Source of the DNA: an uncultured Selenomonadales bacterium
GTDB taxonomy: Bacteria > Bacillota > Negativicutes > Selenomonadales > Selenomonadaceae
Assembly: GCA_937877565.1 (NCBI GenBank)
Contig: CALFJB010000040.1
Coordinates: 1-22,642, forward strand
Direction of reading: 5' to 3'
DNA: 22,642 nucleotides
Shown: one piece after another, positions 7,865-15,682 of the stretch
Layout of the letters: each line of letters starts with the position of its first letter
Position numbering within the stretch: the first letter of the stretch is position 1
Position numbers and translations under genes: made by a program
Notes under the pieces: generated by a model
Seen by the model: only the letters and a program-made list of their open reading frames with translations
What the model was told of the DNA's origin: nothing
The model's database searches: none

Positions 7865-8743
7865 TCATCCAAATAATTCTTTAAATGCATTTACAATGGC
7901 AGGATGAGATGCTATTAAACTGCCGCATGTTCCTTCAAGAATATTTCTTGTGGAACTAAATAGCTCTTTGATTATTTCCATTTTAGGATTGGGTGACTTA
8001 AGCTGACATTCTACGGACGCGATATCGGCTTGAAGAGTTTCCTTTTCTTCACCTTGTGGCATAGCATCTATAAGTTTTTTTATTTCAGAAACTAAAAATT
8101 TCATGTTACTGAGATCGTTTTCACAACGTTCAATGTTCATTGTGTTGCCTGTGCCTTGTTGTATCGGTGCGTTTGTAACACTGCTCACCAAATTATTTAT
8201 CGTAATATTTCGGGCAGTAACATGTTCTTTTTCATTGAATGTCATCTCTTCGCCTACAATTCCTTTTTGTTCCAAAACTAAAGACCAATCTAGTACTTTG
8301 GTGCGGACACTGTCAACAATACCGTGAAATTGTTGTTTACTGAAAAAGATCACGGCTTGCATGCCCAAATTGTTTTGAGCGAAGGATCGAGTCATTTCGG
8401 GTGGGAACTGTTTGTAAAGCTCTTGTCCCGATTTGGCAAGATTTTCTATTTCCGAGATCTTGTCAATAATAGGCAAATTCTCTAAAGCGTAAATCAGTCG
8501 CTTATCACTTACTGTAACGTCCATCCAGCCGTACACAGGATTGTAGGAACGCATAATACCTTGAACAAATCTGTATTCGGGTAATTCATGTTCATTTCTA
8601 TATCCGTTCAGTTCATTTTTGAGCCACTGTTCAAAGTCTATGAGATTCAACTTGACGGCGACAGCGTAAGCGTTTCTTAAAAGGTCACTGATGGCAATGT
8701 TCTCTATAAGTGCTTTTTTCTGTAGTTCATGGACTATCGTCAC
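7865..8743 (-). CDS. AbiTii-domain protein, putative abortive-infection/phage defence
   Basis: A 292-aa protein with a clear AbiTii-type N-terminal domain (residues ~3-75): LQKKALIENIAISDLLRNAY, FEQWLKNELNGY and ELPEYRFVQG are characteristic. A central region (76-165) is followed by NITINNLVSSVTNAPIQQGT (179-198), a linker of the 'N-x-x-N...IQQGT' kind common in multi-domain bacterial immune proteins. The C-terminal ~90 residues are helical and end in a short hydrophobic stretch (GSLIASHPAIVNAFKELFG). No nuclease, NTPase or TIR motif is visible. The start is GTG with GAGG nine bases upstream. It stands alone, oriented toward the rep terminator, with its own promoter. A role in killing or arresting phage-infected cells is family-based inference; the effector activity is unknown. 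Confidence 0.8.
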   Translation of the reverse strand: MTIVHELQKKALIENIAISDLLRNAYAVAVKLNLIDFEQWLKNELNGYRNEHELPEYRFVQGIMRSYNPVYGWMDVTVSDKRLIYALENLPIIDKISEIENLAKSGQELYKQFPPEMTRSFAQNNLGMQAVIFFSKQQFHGIVDSVRTKVLDWSLVLEQKGIVGEEMTFNEKEHVTARNITINNLVSSVTNAPIQQGTGNTMNIERCENDLSNMKFLVSEIKKLIDAMPQGEEKETLQADIASVECQLKSPNPKMEIIKELFSSTRNILEGTCGSLIASHPAIVNAFKELFG

Positions 8744-8761
8744 TTTCTTCGCCTCTGTTAC

Positions 8762-8789
8762 ATCATAAATTTATGATTTTACACAACAA
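8762..8789 (-). promoter_or_regulatory. Promoter and overlapping 16-bp palindrome of the AbiTii gene
   Basis: On the minus strand, TTGTTG (8789-8784) and TATGAT (8767-8762) are separated by 16 bases and sit ~20 bases upstream of the GTG start. The -10 box forms one arm of a perfect palindrome ATCATAAATTTATGAT (8762-8777), so a dimeric repressor could block the promoter. The hexamers are a by-eye match. Confidence 0.45.
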
Positions 8790-9036
8790 TAACAGTTCGT
8801 GCGGTTTTTCCATGACATCTTCATATTCGTCAACTGGCGATAAAGAAAACAACGCAAGTTATCTAGCTTTCATTCTTAGCATCAACATTGTTTCGATTGG
8901 TGTGATTGGAAGTAAAACATGTAAACACCGGAGATCTATGAGAGGTTACAAAGAAATGATCGAGAAAATAGATCCCGATGCGATCGCCTCCATTATCACA
9001 CTTACGACAGAAACTTTAAACGTTCACCTGCCATAA
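8773..9036 (+). CDS. Doubtful small ORF upstream of the AbiTii gene
   Basis: An 87-codon frame (ATG at 8773) that is open for longer than expected in this AT-rich region. The second half (YKEMIEKIDPDAIASIITLT) looks protein-like, with a mixed helix pattern; the first half has low-complexity Ser/Asn. No ribosome site precedes the ATG at 8773 or the one at 8812, and the start lies in the AbiTii operator. It is followed after 54 bases by the decayed small gene on the same strand, so it may be a remnant of the same lost operon. I do not recognise it. Confidence 0.25.
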   Translation: MILHNNNSSCGFSMTSSYSSTGDKENNASYLAFILSINIVSIGVIGSKTCKHRRSMRGYKEMIEKIDPDAIASIITLTTETLNVHLP

Positions 9037-9090
9037 AAATGCCCAAGCCATGCGTAAACATTTTCGCAAATTTTTGAAGGAAGTACTGAA

Positions 9091-9356
9091 ATGATAAATG
9101 GCAATATTCAAGATTTTTTTAGATAATCTCTACTACGACGCGGAAATGTTTTTCGAATTTGATGGGAAAAGATATTTTATTCAGAGCTGGTATGACAATT
9201 GTTTTAGATTATGCAACAAAATCAAACGGTTATGTTTGGAAATATTATTCCAAGGATTCCTCCAAATGTGTAAAGAACTTTTTAAACGCGCACTTATGAA
9301 ATGGAAAAAAGTTTTATGACGTAGAAAAAGAGATAACCTGGCTTGAACCAATGTAA
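9091..9356 (+). pseudogene. Decayed small gene (family unassigned) with two frameshifts and an in-frame stop
   Basis: Reading from ATG 9091 (GAAGGA upstream) gives MINGNIQDF and then stops after a T7 tract (9114-9120). Removing one T restores a frame reading DNLYYDAEMFFEFDGKRYFI and QSWYDN. A second shift near 9200 brings NGYVWKYYSKDSSKCVKNFL, an in-frame TGA (9297-9299), and then NGKKFYDVEKEITWLEPM to a TAA (9354-9356). The pieces join into one ~87-residue protein of a type I recall in Firmicutes ('FFEFDGKRYFIQ-W ... GKKFWDVEKE-TWL'), function unknown. Three separate lesions mean it is dead. It lies between the AbiTii gene and the restriction operon. Confidence 0.65.
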
Positions 9357-9395
9357 GAGTTAAAAGCCGAAAATCGATAGCTCGGAACAATCGTT

Positions 9396-11363
9396 CTAAG
9401 ACAAGGGATCAACAATGCAAATATCTCTCCATTCTCGTGGAGCAAGATCTGAATGAAACGCGGCATCAAAAATACGATAAAGACTTTCATAACTGATTCG
9501 ATTCACGATGATGCTTTTTAAGTCCTCAATCTGGATCGGAATTATCTTCATACCATCAACAAAATTATCGTCGTCAGAAGGATCATAATACCGTTGATTC
9601 TTCCTGCCTCTGAAATCTGAAACGACATTTAAATTTAGATTATTTGTCGCAAATACACAATAAGAGTTGAAATTTTTGGTTCGAAGCATATGATTCCCAA
9701 GATGACGCGATACCGGCTCCATCTCCATGCGCCGCTGATTGGTTTTATCTGCTAACGTTGCTTCCAATAGAAGCGAATGAGCGGGATAAAATTTCGTTGA
9801 CTTATATTCGTAGACAATGTCAGCTTCACCGCCAGCTGCATGTGTTTTTGGTAGCAAATCAACGTCCAACGATAATTTCATATAATCGAGAATTTTTCCT
9901 TGCCGCTTGCTGACCTTATACCAAAGAATCCCAAGAACATATTCGAAAATCGTTGGAACATCAGCATTATCCGTTACCAATCTTTGAATCTCAGCATCCT
10001 CACGATTAGAGATTAGTTCTAACAATTTTAAAATCTGTTCATCTGTAAATTTTGAATCTATCAAGTGCGTCAGTCTGATGTATCGTTGATTCTCCAAAAT
10101 CTCCGTAGCATCTTGCAAAGAAGTTAGATTCAATGAAAATTCGCGATTGATTCCGTTCAGAATGACAGATTCATTCGTCGCAAGAAAATTAGCAATTTTT
10201 TCGAGCGGACAATTCTCTTGTAGAAATTCGGATGTTGTAAAAGCAATATCTAGCAGTTTATCTGCAATCGGCGCGAAATAATGTCGCGGAACTATATCAA
10301 GTGTGACATTGCCGTCGTTAAATAGAATCGCATCGGACGTTTTCATATATCTACGATTGAGATCAAAATAGTCTGATAGACTACGTTTCGCTTTAATAAT
10401 ATGCATGACAGCAAAGAAAATTCGACGAAATTCAAGCTCGGTTGTTGTAGCGTCAAATTTGTTAGGCTGAATAAATTGCATGGGAGATTTTTTCACTTTG
10501 CTGAAGCTCGATTTGCCAAAAAGATATTGTTGCCACAACGTTCCAGTGTTTGACAATTTTTTCAATGCTACCAGAATTTCTGGGACTGAATCTTTATCCT
10601 TCTCCATGTAAAATTTAAATAGTGACTTGTAAAGTGGAAAATATACGAGATCGTAATTTCGACTTTTTCTATTTATGCCAATTTCAGCAATTACTTCCTC
10701 GGTCACCGATTCAACATTCAAAAAATAATCCAGCGCAATTTGATAATTTTCTCTATCCATCAGACGCGCAAAAATGATTTCATCGATGTCAATTTCTTTT
10801 TTGCGAAAAGATTTTATATCTTCGACCGCTTCCAATGTACTTTCGCGATTGATACTCAACGGCAAAACATAAGTAAACTCATCAAAAGACAGCTCACCAA
10901 GTTTCGTTATCAGATACACCGTAACAACAAATGGACGAATCTCCTTATCCTCGATCGGCACTGACGTTTTCAACAACTGCTTGAAATAAATAAAACTATC
11001 CGCCGGAATTCCAAAAACATTGTCGGCAGGAAAAACGTTCTGTTCACTCAAGCTTAAAAGTTCAAGACCAACTGGCGTGAGCCTACGTTGCTCGTCGATA
11101 AAACCGAGTGAAACTAGTCCAGATGTTTTTTCTCGAGCATCTTTTGCTTTGTTTTTTGCATCACCATAAAGAAATCCAGTGTCGTGAAGAAAATCATAAT
11201 ACTCAGATTGAACTGTCTCGTTCCAACTTCTGCCCAGATTTTCTTTCGAATTCCAAAAATCACGAAGAAACGACATCTGTTGTTCGATTCGCTTGTTAAA
11301 ATTTTTTGTACGAAAACTCGTTGTGCCTAAACTCCAATAAAAGCTTTTATATGTCAAGTTCAA
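9396..11363 (-). CDS. AlwI-family type IIS restriction endonuclease
   Basis: A 655-aa endonuclease. The N-terminus (WSLGTTSFRTKNF) and the C-terminal catalytic segment match the AlwI family: GGEADIVYEY (D515), then LLLEATLADKTNQRRMEMEP (E534-A-T in the place of the D/E-x-K core), then the conserved HLGNHMLRTKN region. AlwI relatives cut a few bases outside a short asymmetric site. The specificity here is not known. The start is a TTG at 11363 inside the last 17 bases of the upstream methyltransferase gene, with AGGAATGCTTAA before it; no ATG appears until residue 30. It is the last gene of the restriction-modification operon. The protein appears complete, with no internal lesion. A decayed relative of the same family lies at 15193-15463. 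Confidence 0.88.
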   Translation of the reverse strand: MNLTYKSFYWSLGTTSFRTKNFNKRIEQQMSFLRDFWNSKENLGRSWNETVQSEYYDFLHDTGFLYGDAKNKAKDAREKTSGLVSLGFIDEQRRLTPVGLELLSLSEQNVFPADNVFGIPADSFIYFKQLLKTSVPIEDKEIRPFVVTVYLITKLGELSFDEFTYVLPLSINRESTLEAVEDIKSFRKKEIDIDEIIFARLMDRENYQIALDYFLNVESVTEEVIAEIGINRKSRNYDLVYFPLYKSLFKFYMEKDKDSVPEILVALKKLSNTGTLWQQYLFGKSSFSKVKKSPMQFIQPNKFDATTTELEFRRIFFAVMHIIKAKRSLSDYFDLNRRYMKTSDAILFNDGNVTLDIVPRHYFAPIADKLLDIAFTTSEFLQENCPLEKIANFLATNESVILNGINREFSLNLTSLQDATEILENQRYIRLTHLIDSKFTDEQILKLLELISNREDAEIQRLVTDNADVPTIFEYVLGILWYKVSKRQGKILDYMKLSLDVDLLPKTHAAGGEADIVYEYKSTKFYPAHSLLLEATLADKTNQRRMEMEPVSRHLGNHMLRTKNFNSYCVFATNNLNLNVVSDFRGRKNQRYYDPSDDDNFVDGMKIIPIQIEDLKSIIVNRISYESLYRIFDAAFHSDLAPREWRDICIVDPLS

Positions 11364-12300
11364 TTAAGCATTCCTGCCTTTTTTCAATTTTGTAATTCAC
11401 TACCAAGACTTCATCGCTTTCAGAATTTTTATTCGACCGGTGATAATTCGAATTTGAGTAGTTGTAATTCAAATGAATCGCAGTATACCGATCGGAATTT
11501 TTCTCCAGCCAATTTGCTAAAATTTCATTTGTTTTTCCTTTGCTATTCAGGACGTTTGAAAGAGCAAATCTTATTCCACCTGCGTTGATCCTATCTAAAA
11601 AAAACAGCAGTCCTCTTTCATCAATATCGCTCCAACCACCGTTTTCATTATAAGTTGCACAGGTTATCAAATACGGTGGATCTGCATAAACGAAATCATT
11701 CGGAGAAAATTTTTCAACGGGAAAATCCCTAAAATCTTGACAAATGAATTTATAGTTTTTCGACTTTATTCTGTCAACAAACGTGACTAGCTTTTCATGC
11801 ATCCGCGAATTGAAATCTCTCTTTCCAACAGGCAAATTAAACTTGCCAGCAGAATTGAATCGAATTTGGTTGTTGAATGCATAGACGATTATAACATACA
11901 GCATCACATAATGGCGATAATCGAAATTTTTGCTTCTATTGAAGTCATCACGGAGCTGATTAAAAGATTCACGATTATAAATTCCAAGTCCGGTATTACT
12001 TTCGCAACCATAGAATTCATAACCGTTCCGACTAACCAAGGAGAGTCCATAATGTGAAATGATTTCGTAGATCCAAGACAGCAATTCGCTCTTATCCATG
12101 TTTTGAAAAGTTTGATATAGGGCGATCAGATGCTCATTATGATCTATAAAAAAGACTTCTTTACAGTCAGAGTTTATTCCGACGTTGCATCCTCCACAAA
12201 AGAAATCGAAAAAGCGATCTATTTTTCGTGGAAACAACGGCAATATCTGTTCAAGCAATTTATATTTTCCGCCGGTGTAATTTAGTGGCGATTGAATCAT
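11347..12300 (-). CDS. Dam-like adenine-N6 DNA methyltransferase (D12 class)
   Basis: A 317-aa methyltransferase. It begins with the family's NYTGGKYKLL, has the AdoMet-binding FDFFCGGCNVG (residues 31-41) and the catalytic DPPY (207-210, YADPPYLITCATY), in the order typical of alpha-group (Dam, M.DpnII-like) enzymes. It would methylate adenine in one strand of the site cut by the neighbouring endonuclease. The ATG follows GTGAGGAGTTGAA and lies one base after the stop of the first methyltransferase (TGA-A-ATG). Its end overlaps the endonuclease start, giving tight co-expression. The Dam-like fold hints at a GATC-containing target, which is inference only. Confidence 0.88.
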   Translation of the reverse strand: MIQSPLNYTGGKYKLLEQILPLFPRKIDRFFDFFCGGCNVGINSDCKEVFFIDHNEHLIALYQTFQNMDKSELLSWIYEIISHYGLSLVSRNGYEFYGCESNTGLGIYNRESFNQLRDDFNRSKNFDYRHYVMLYVIIVYAFNNQIRFNSAGKFNLPVGKRDFNSRMHEKLVTFVDRIKSKNYKFICQDFRDFPVEKFSPNDFVYADPPYLITCATYNENGGWSDIDERGLLFFLDRINAGGIRFALSNVLNSKGKTNEILANWLEKNSDRYTAIHLNYNYSNSNYHRSNKNSESDEVLVVNYKIEKRQECLIELDI

Positions 12301-12301
12301 T

Positions 12302-13360
12302 TCAACTCCTCACTTCACATAAGAACAATCGTTCCTCATTTCCGCAAATATTTGATTTGCCAGTTGAAAATGCTTTATATCTCTCAGAAAAAATTTTAAC
12401 GTCGCCTTTGGATTCCAGAACTCTAAAAATATCCTCATCTGAAATCCTAGCATTCGACCTCGGATTACCTTTTTGCGTCATATTGTTATAAGAAAACAAG
12501 ATATATCGCGCATTGCAATATTGAATCAGATCTTCAAACGCGATGGTAGCATTTATCGTGCAATAATCACTCTTCAAATTTTTTCTGTCTAGTTTCAGTG
12601 CGACACCATAGACTGGTGGTTTTTCCCACCGTGCAACATTTTCTAGAAGATGATATGTGTCCGAGTACTGTCGAGAATTATACGGGGGATCGATGTAAAT
12701 CAGATCTGCCTCAATATGTTTTACAATATCGTTAGCATTCTCATTAAAGCAACGATTATGTTTGTTATTCTCCTCAGGAATATTCAACATAGGCAACACG
12801 AGATGACGATCGAAATTTACTCCATGTCGCCAAGCATCATAATGTCCACAGGTATTTGCGATTTTATCCATAGCGTAAATAAGCGACGCAATTAAAATTG
12901 CTCGCTCTCGCTCCGTGATTATTCCTGCAAAAAATTTTTGCTCAATATCTTCGCGAATGAAACCAATCTTTGAGCAATCAATCTCACTGAAATATGTATC
13001 TGAAAAATTTTCCGTCATATAATTTTCTTCGAATGTCTCATGCTGATTATACTTGCTGATCAGTTTCGCCAAAAAATCCAATCGAACATGTTCATTGCCG
13101 AACCATGCAACATTGCAAAGATAATTGCTATAGAGCAAATCATTGGTAATGATGATCTTGTCGGCAAATGCAGATGCTACTGAACCAGTCCCAGAAAATA
13201 TATCTGCAACTATTTCCAGTTCAGAACAGTGCGATTGAACGGTCTCTTTTATGAAATTCAACAGTTTGAATTTATTTCCAAGATAGCGTCGATTTTGTAT
13301 TCTAGCTCTTGGAGAATGTTGTTTCAAAGTTACCTCATCACATCGAAAATTAAGTTCCAA
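12302..13360 (-). CDS. Second adenine-N6 DNA methyltransferase (D12 class, COG3392-like)
   Basis: A 352-aa enzyme starting from TTG at 13360, chosen because AAGGAGG lies five bases upstream; longer in-frame readings enter the toxin gene and have no ribosome site. RRYLGNKFKLL (24-34), the AdoMet motif DIFSGTGSVASAF (53-65), MDKIANTCGHYDA and YIDPPYNSRQYSDTYH (DPPY at 224-227) match the adenine methylases that accompany type IIS endonucleases. With the Dam-like enzyme it forms the two-methyltransferase set needed for an asymmetric site, one per strand. It is the first intact gene of the operon and its start lies within the last 31 bases of the broken toxin gene. Confidence 0.86.
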   Translation of the reverse strand: MELNFRCDEVTLKQHSPRARIQNRRYLGNKFKLLNFIKETVQSHCSELEIVADIFSGTGSVASAFADKIIITNDLLYSNYLCNVAWFGNEHVRLDFLAKLISKYNQHETFEENYMTENFSDTYFSEIDCSKIGFIREDIEQKFFAGIITERERAILIASLIYAMDKIANTCGHYDAWRHGVNFDRHLVLPMLNIPEENNKHNRCFNENANDIVKHIEADLIYIDPPYNSRQYSDTYHLLENVARWEKPPVYGVALKLDRKNLKSDYCTINATIAFEDLIQYCNARYILFSYNNMTQKGNPRSNARISDEDIFRVLESKGDVKIFSERYKAFSTGKSNICGNEERLFLCEVRS

Positions 13361-13784
13361 TATTTCCTCCTTCCGACAGTTGAAGTTAAGAGTCTGACAT
13401 AAAAATTCCCATAGAAATCTGACACAGTTACTATGCAATCTTCTTTTGGATAATGCTTCAGATTGCCGGTAACGAGCGGTGTATTACAAAATTTTGCTAC
13501 CTCGTAAAACACTCGGTCAGATTCGTCGGGAAATGGCACTTGAGGTAGTGAAGTAGGAATGACTGAGATACCATCTTTCTCCAACCTGTCCAGCAAAAAA
13601 TTTATTTGCAAATCATAAAACTTGAAATTTGGACGAGATAACACTTCCTTATACTCGCCAATATTCGATAATCGTGACAAAGTTTCAATTTTCCAGTAAT
13701 AGCTTGATTGACGATATAAGCCGCTCTACCATTCGGTGTCCATAATGCCGATACAAGGACATTCGTATCTAAAACAGCGATCAA
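13330..13784 (-). pseudogene. PIN-domain toxin of a type II toxin-antitoxin pair, frameshifted
   Basis: The first part, from a TTG at 13784 with CGGGAG upstream, reads IAVLDTNVLVSALWTPNGRA and ends in CHDYRILA. After a one-base loss near 13655-13658 the rest continues in another frame as GEYKEVLSRPNFKF ... DESDRVFYEVAK ... PLVTGNLKHYP. Joined, the parts give a ~150-aa COG1569-type PIN ribonuclease, with the first acidic residue in VLDTN, the second in DESDRVF and the later TGN-KHYP motif. The frameshift separates the first acidic residue from the others, so the product should be inactive. The C-terminal ~25 residues look unlike the family and overlap the methyltransferase start, so this end may be a recombination junction. 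The TTGA overlap with the antitoxin gene is classic for these pairs. Confidence 0.8.
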
Positions 13785-14068
13785 AATTGCTCCCGCCCTT
13801 CGGAGCGAGTTGCTTTGATCGCTTCTTCAATTTCCGAATCGGTCATATAACCATTGGTAGCGGCGACAGCTTTCATGCTGTTAAAAGCAATCATAGCCTT
13901 TGCTTATCTTATTGATCGAATAATCTCTTCAAAATTGTCTTCAGAAATATCAAGCATGAGTACAGAGGGCTTACCGTTATTGGTTATGACAACCTCTCTA
14001 TTATGACGAACTTTTTCGCAGATATTTTTCGTCTCGCTACACAAATCACGAATGGAATAAAAATTCAT
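13781..14068 (-). pseudogene. Phd/YefM-type antitoxin with an internal nonsense codon
   Basis: From ATG 14068 (AGGA upstream) the frame reads MNFYSIRDLCSETKNICEKV, then REVVITNNGKPSVLMLDI: a standard Phd/YefM DNA-binding fold. It meets TAA at 13906-13904 after FEEIIRSIR, then continues in the same frame as AKAMIAFNSMKAV ... MTDSEIEEAIKATRSEGREQF to the true stop at 13781, overlapping the toxin start by four bases. Family members usually have Gln or Arg at this point, so CAA to TAA is a likely single change. The C-terminal toxin-neutralising part would be lost unless translation restarts at ATG 13894. The N-terminal part could still bind DNA and repress. Confidence 0.8.
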
Positions 14069-14388
14069 TTTCGCACATCCTATATCCACTTAATTTCAAC
14101 AGATCTACAGACTTTAATCGAAGCAGATAAAATTCTGAGACTCATCAGAGATGCTAGTATTCGTCAGCTTATTCTCAAACCAATCGAAAAAAATAAAATA
14201 TCGCCGCAAGACTCCACAAAATCGATTGGCGTAAATTATATTATGCCAGATCTTCTATAACAAACATTCAATCTCGTTATGAGCACTCCCGAATGATTCT
14301 ATCTCAAAACAAAAAAAAGACGAGCTAACACCGCTACCGATTTTTGATTTTATGAAGACCATTTTCTCCTTTGCGCAGGTGGCGAGTG
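14069..14388. other. Region between the antitoxin and the integrase remnant, no supported gene
   Basis: About 320 bases upstream of the toxin-antitoxin pair and downstream of the recognisable integrase sequence. All three minus-strand frames contain stops; one stays open for about 48 codons from 14420 but shows no integrase motif. It may hold the unrecognisable C-terminus of the integrase and the toxin-antitoxin promoter. Confidence 0.4.
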
Positions 14389-15095
14389 TTACTGACTTAA
14401 CTGCACGACGAACATGTTATTGATCAAATTCAATACTAAAAACGGCATTCGAACAATATCGGAATCCTCGTCAGATCCTTTAGATTGTACTCTCAGAATA
14501 TATACATCGCCATTTTTCTCGATCGATCCTACATTCGCTCGACTTACTTCGATTGTTCTCAGTCCACAAAACAACATCAGAGCGATCATAGCGATATCAC
14601 GATTGCCGATCGTCGAGCTTGTATCAATCGACGCTAGCAATTTCCGCGATTTATCGATTTTTAGCTCCTTCTTCTTAAAACGCTAAAACGCTGCCGATTG
14701 ATCTTTTCATTCTTAAGATCCAGTGTTGCGTTCGGATATTTCTTATGATTATCCAGATAGTGAAAGAATGATTTCAACGCCGCAATATAATTTTGAATTG
14801 CTGTCGACTTGTACGTTTTAGAATCTTTAAGCACTTTGATGAAATCGGCGATAACTCGAGCATCAATTACCTGTGCCGATAATCCATTCTCATCGAGAAT
14901 TTTACGATCTTTCAAATAGTCGAAGAATCGATGGAGATTTGAACGATATACCGTGATTGATCGCGACGTGAGATTTCGAGTTTCAAGCTATTCTGCTACC
15001 CATTCATATGCATTAAATGGTGGAGGGCTCATTTTGGAATTGGAATTTGCGATCTGAACTGCGATATTCAAAACTGAAATTTCGTTTGTTGTTAT
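14389..15095 (-). pseudogene. Tyrosine recombinase (phage-type integrase), multiply disrupted
   Basis: Joined across its lesions the sequence is a standard tyrosine recombinase: an N-terminal core-binding domain (SITVYRSNLHRFFDYLKDRK, then TAIQNYIAALKSFFHYLDNH) and the start of the catalytic domain with its first arginine (MIALMLFCGLRTIEVSRANV). Lesions: the ribosome site AGGAGG is followed by ATA at 15095 where ATG is expected (another in-frame ATG is at 15032); TAG replaces a probable CAG after NAYEWVAE; and an 8-bp tandem duplication at 14676-14691 shifts the frame between NRQRF and KKKELKIDKSRKLLASIDTS. The catalytic HxxR, H/W and Tyr motifs are not found downstream. It is dead and may be a relic of the event that brought in the defence genes. 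Confidence 0.85.
14676..14691. repeat. 8-bp tandem duplication inside the integrase remnant
   Basis: TAAAACGC occurs twice in direct succession. Removing one copy restores an uninterrupted integrase frame reading INRQRFKKKELKIDKSRKLL on the minus strand, so the duplication is the cause of the frameshift. Confidence 0.9.
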
Positions 15096-15192
15096 GGAGA
15101 TTTCCTCCTCTTGTGCCTCTCGATTTAAGTTATTGAGGGGATTGTGATCTGGAATTTAAAATTAGTCAAATACCAATTTGATAAAGTTTTTC

Positions 15193-15463
15193 ATATCCGA
15201 TTAAAATCCGAAACTACGTTGATGTTTGGCTCATTCATTATAAATATTCAATATGAATTTAGATTTTTAGTTCGGAGAAGATGATTCCCGAGATTTTGTA
15301 ATACCAGCTTTGCCATCTGCCGCATGCGCTTTTTGCAAAAGATTAACATCCATTGATAATTTCATATAATCAAGAATTTTGATCAAGTATAATCTTCTTA
15401 TCAGCAAGCAAAATCGCATCAAATGTTTTCATATACCTGCAATTGAGATCGCGATAATTTACT
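15193..15463 (-). pseudogene. Fossil of a second AlwI-family restriction endonuclease
   Basis: Three blocks match the intact endonuclease in order. At 15460-15385: NYRDLNCRYMKTFDAILLAD, against DYFDLNRRYMKTSDAILFND. At 15380-15307: KILDYMKLSMDVNLLQKAHA, against KILDYMKLSLDVDLLPKTHA (19 of 25 residues in the full block; the DNA aligns without gaps over 74 bases). At 15292-15193: LGNHLLRTKNLNSY, a TGA, then NINVVSDF, against LGNHMLRTKNFNSYC and LNVVSDF (21 of 30). The intervening parts, including the D and E-x-T catalytic segment, are deleted. It is too diverged to be a recent copy and represents an older, related restriction gene. Confidence 0.85.
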
Positions 15464-15682
15464 GCCAAGTTGTCAGTTTTTTTTTTGCAAAATTTTTCAC
15501 GACCAGAGCGATTTAAAAGTTTTCAGCGTCCGCGATTATTATTTTTGTTATAGGTGAGAAATTTGCTATTTGCTACAGATTAAAAATTCCGTTCAGTGTT
15601 ATCAATATAAATTGAGAGCCAATTGCGGCGCGTTTGAGCTGTCATAAGTAGCTCCATAAAGCTACGAAATATTGTTCATTCA

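Noticed and set aside
12302..13438. Longer N-terminus for the first methyltransferase (start at 13438)
   Set aside because: The extra residues come from the toxin gene region without a ribosome site; TTG 13360 has AAGGAGG at good spacing and fits family N-termini.
14003..14260. 85-codon plus-strand frame over the antitoxin start
   Set aside because: Half of it is antisense to the antitoxin coding sequence, it has no ribosome site, and I recognise nothing in it.
9091..15100. Reassigned stop codons (TAA/TAG/TGA read through) as an explanation for in-frame stops
   Set aside because: TGA, TAA and TAG all serve as ordinary stops in tightly coupled intact genes here, and the same broken genes also carry frameshifts, so decay explains the data better.
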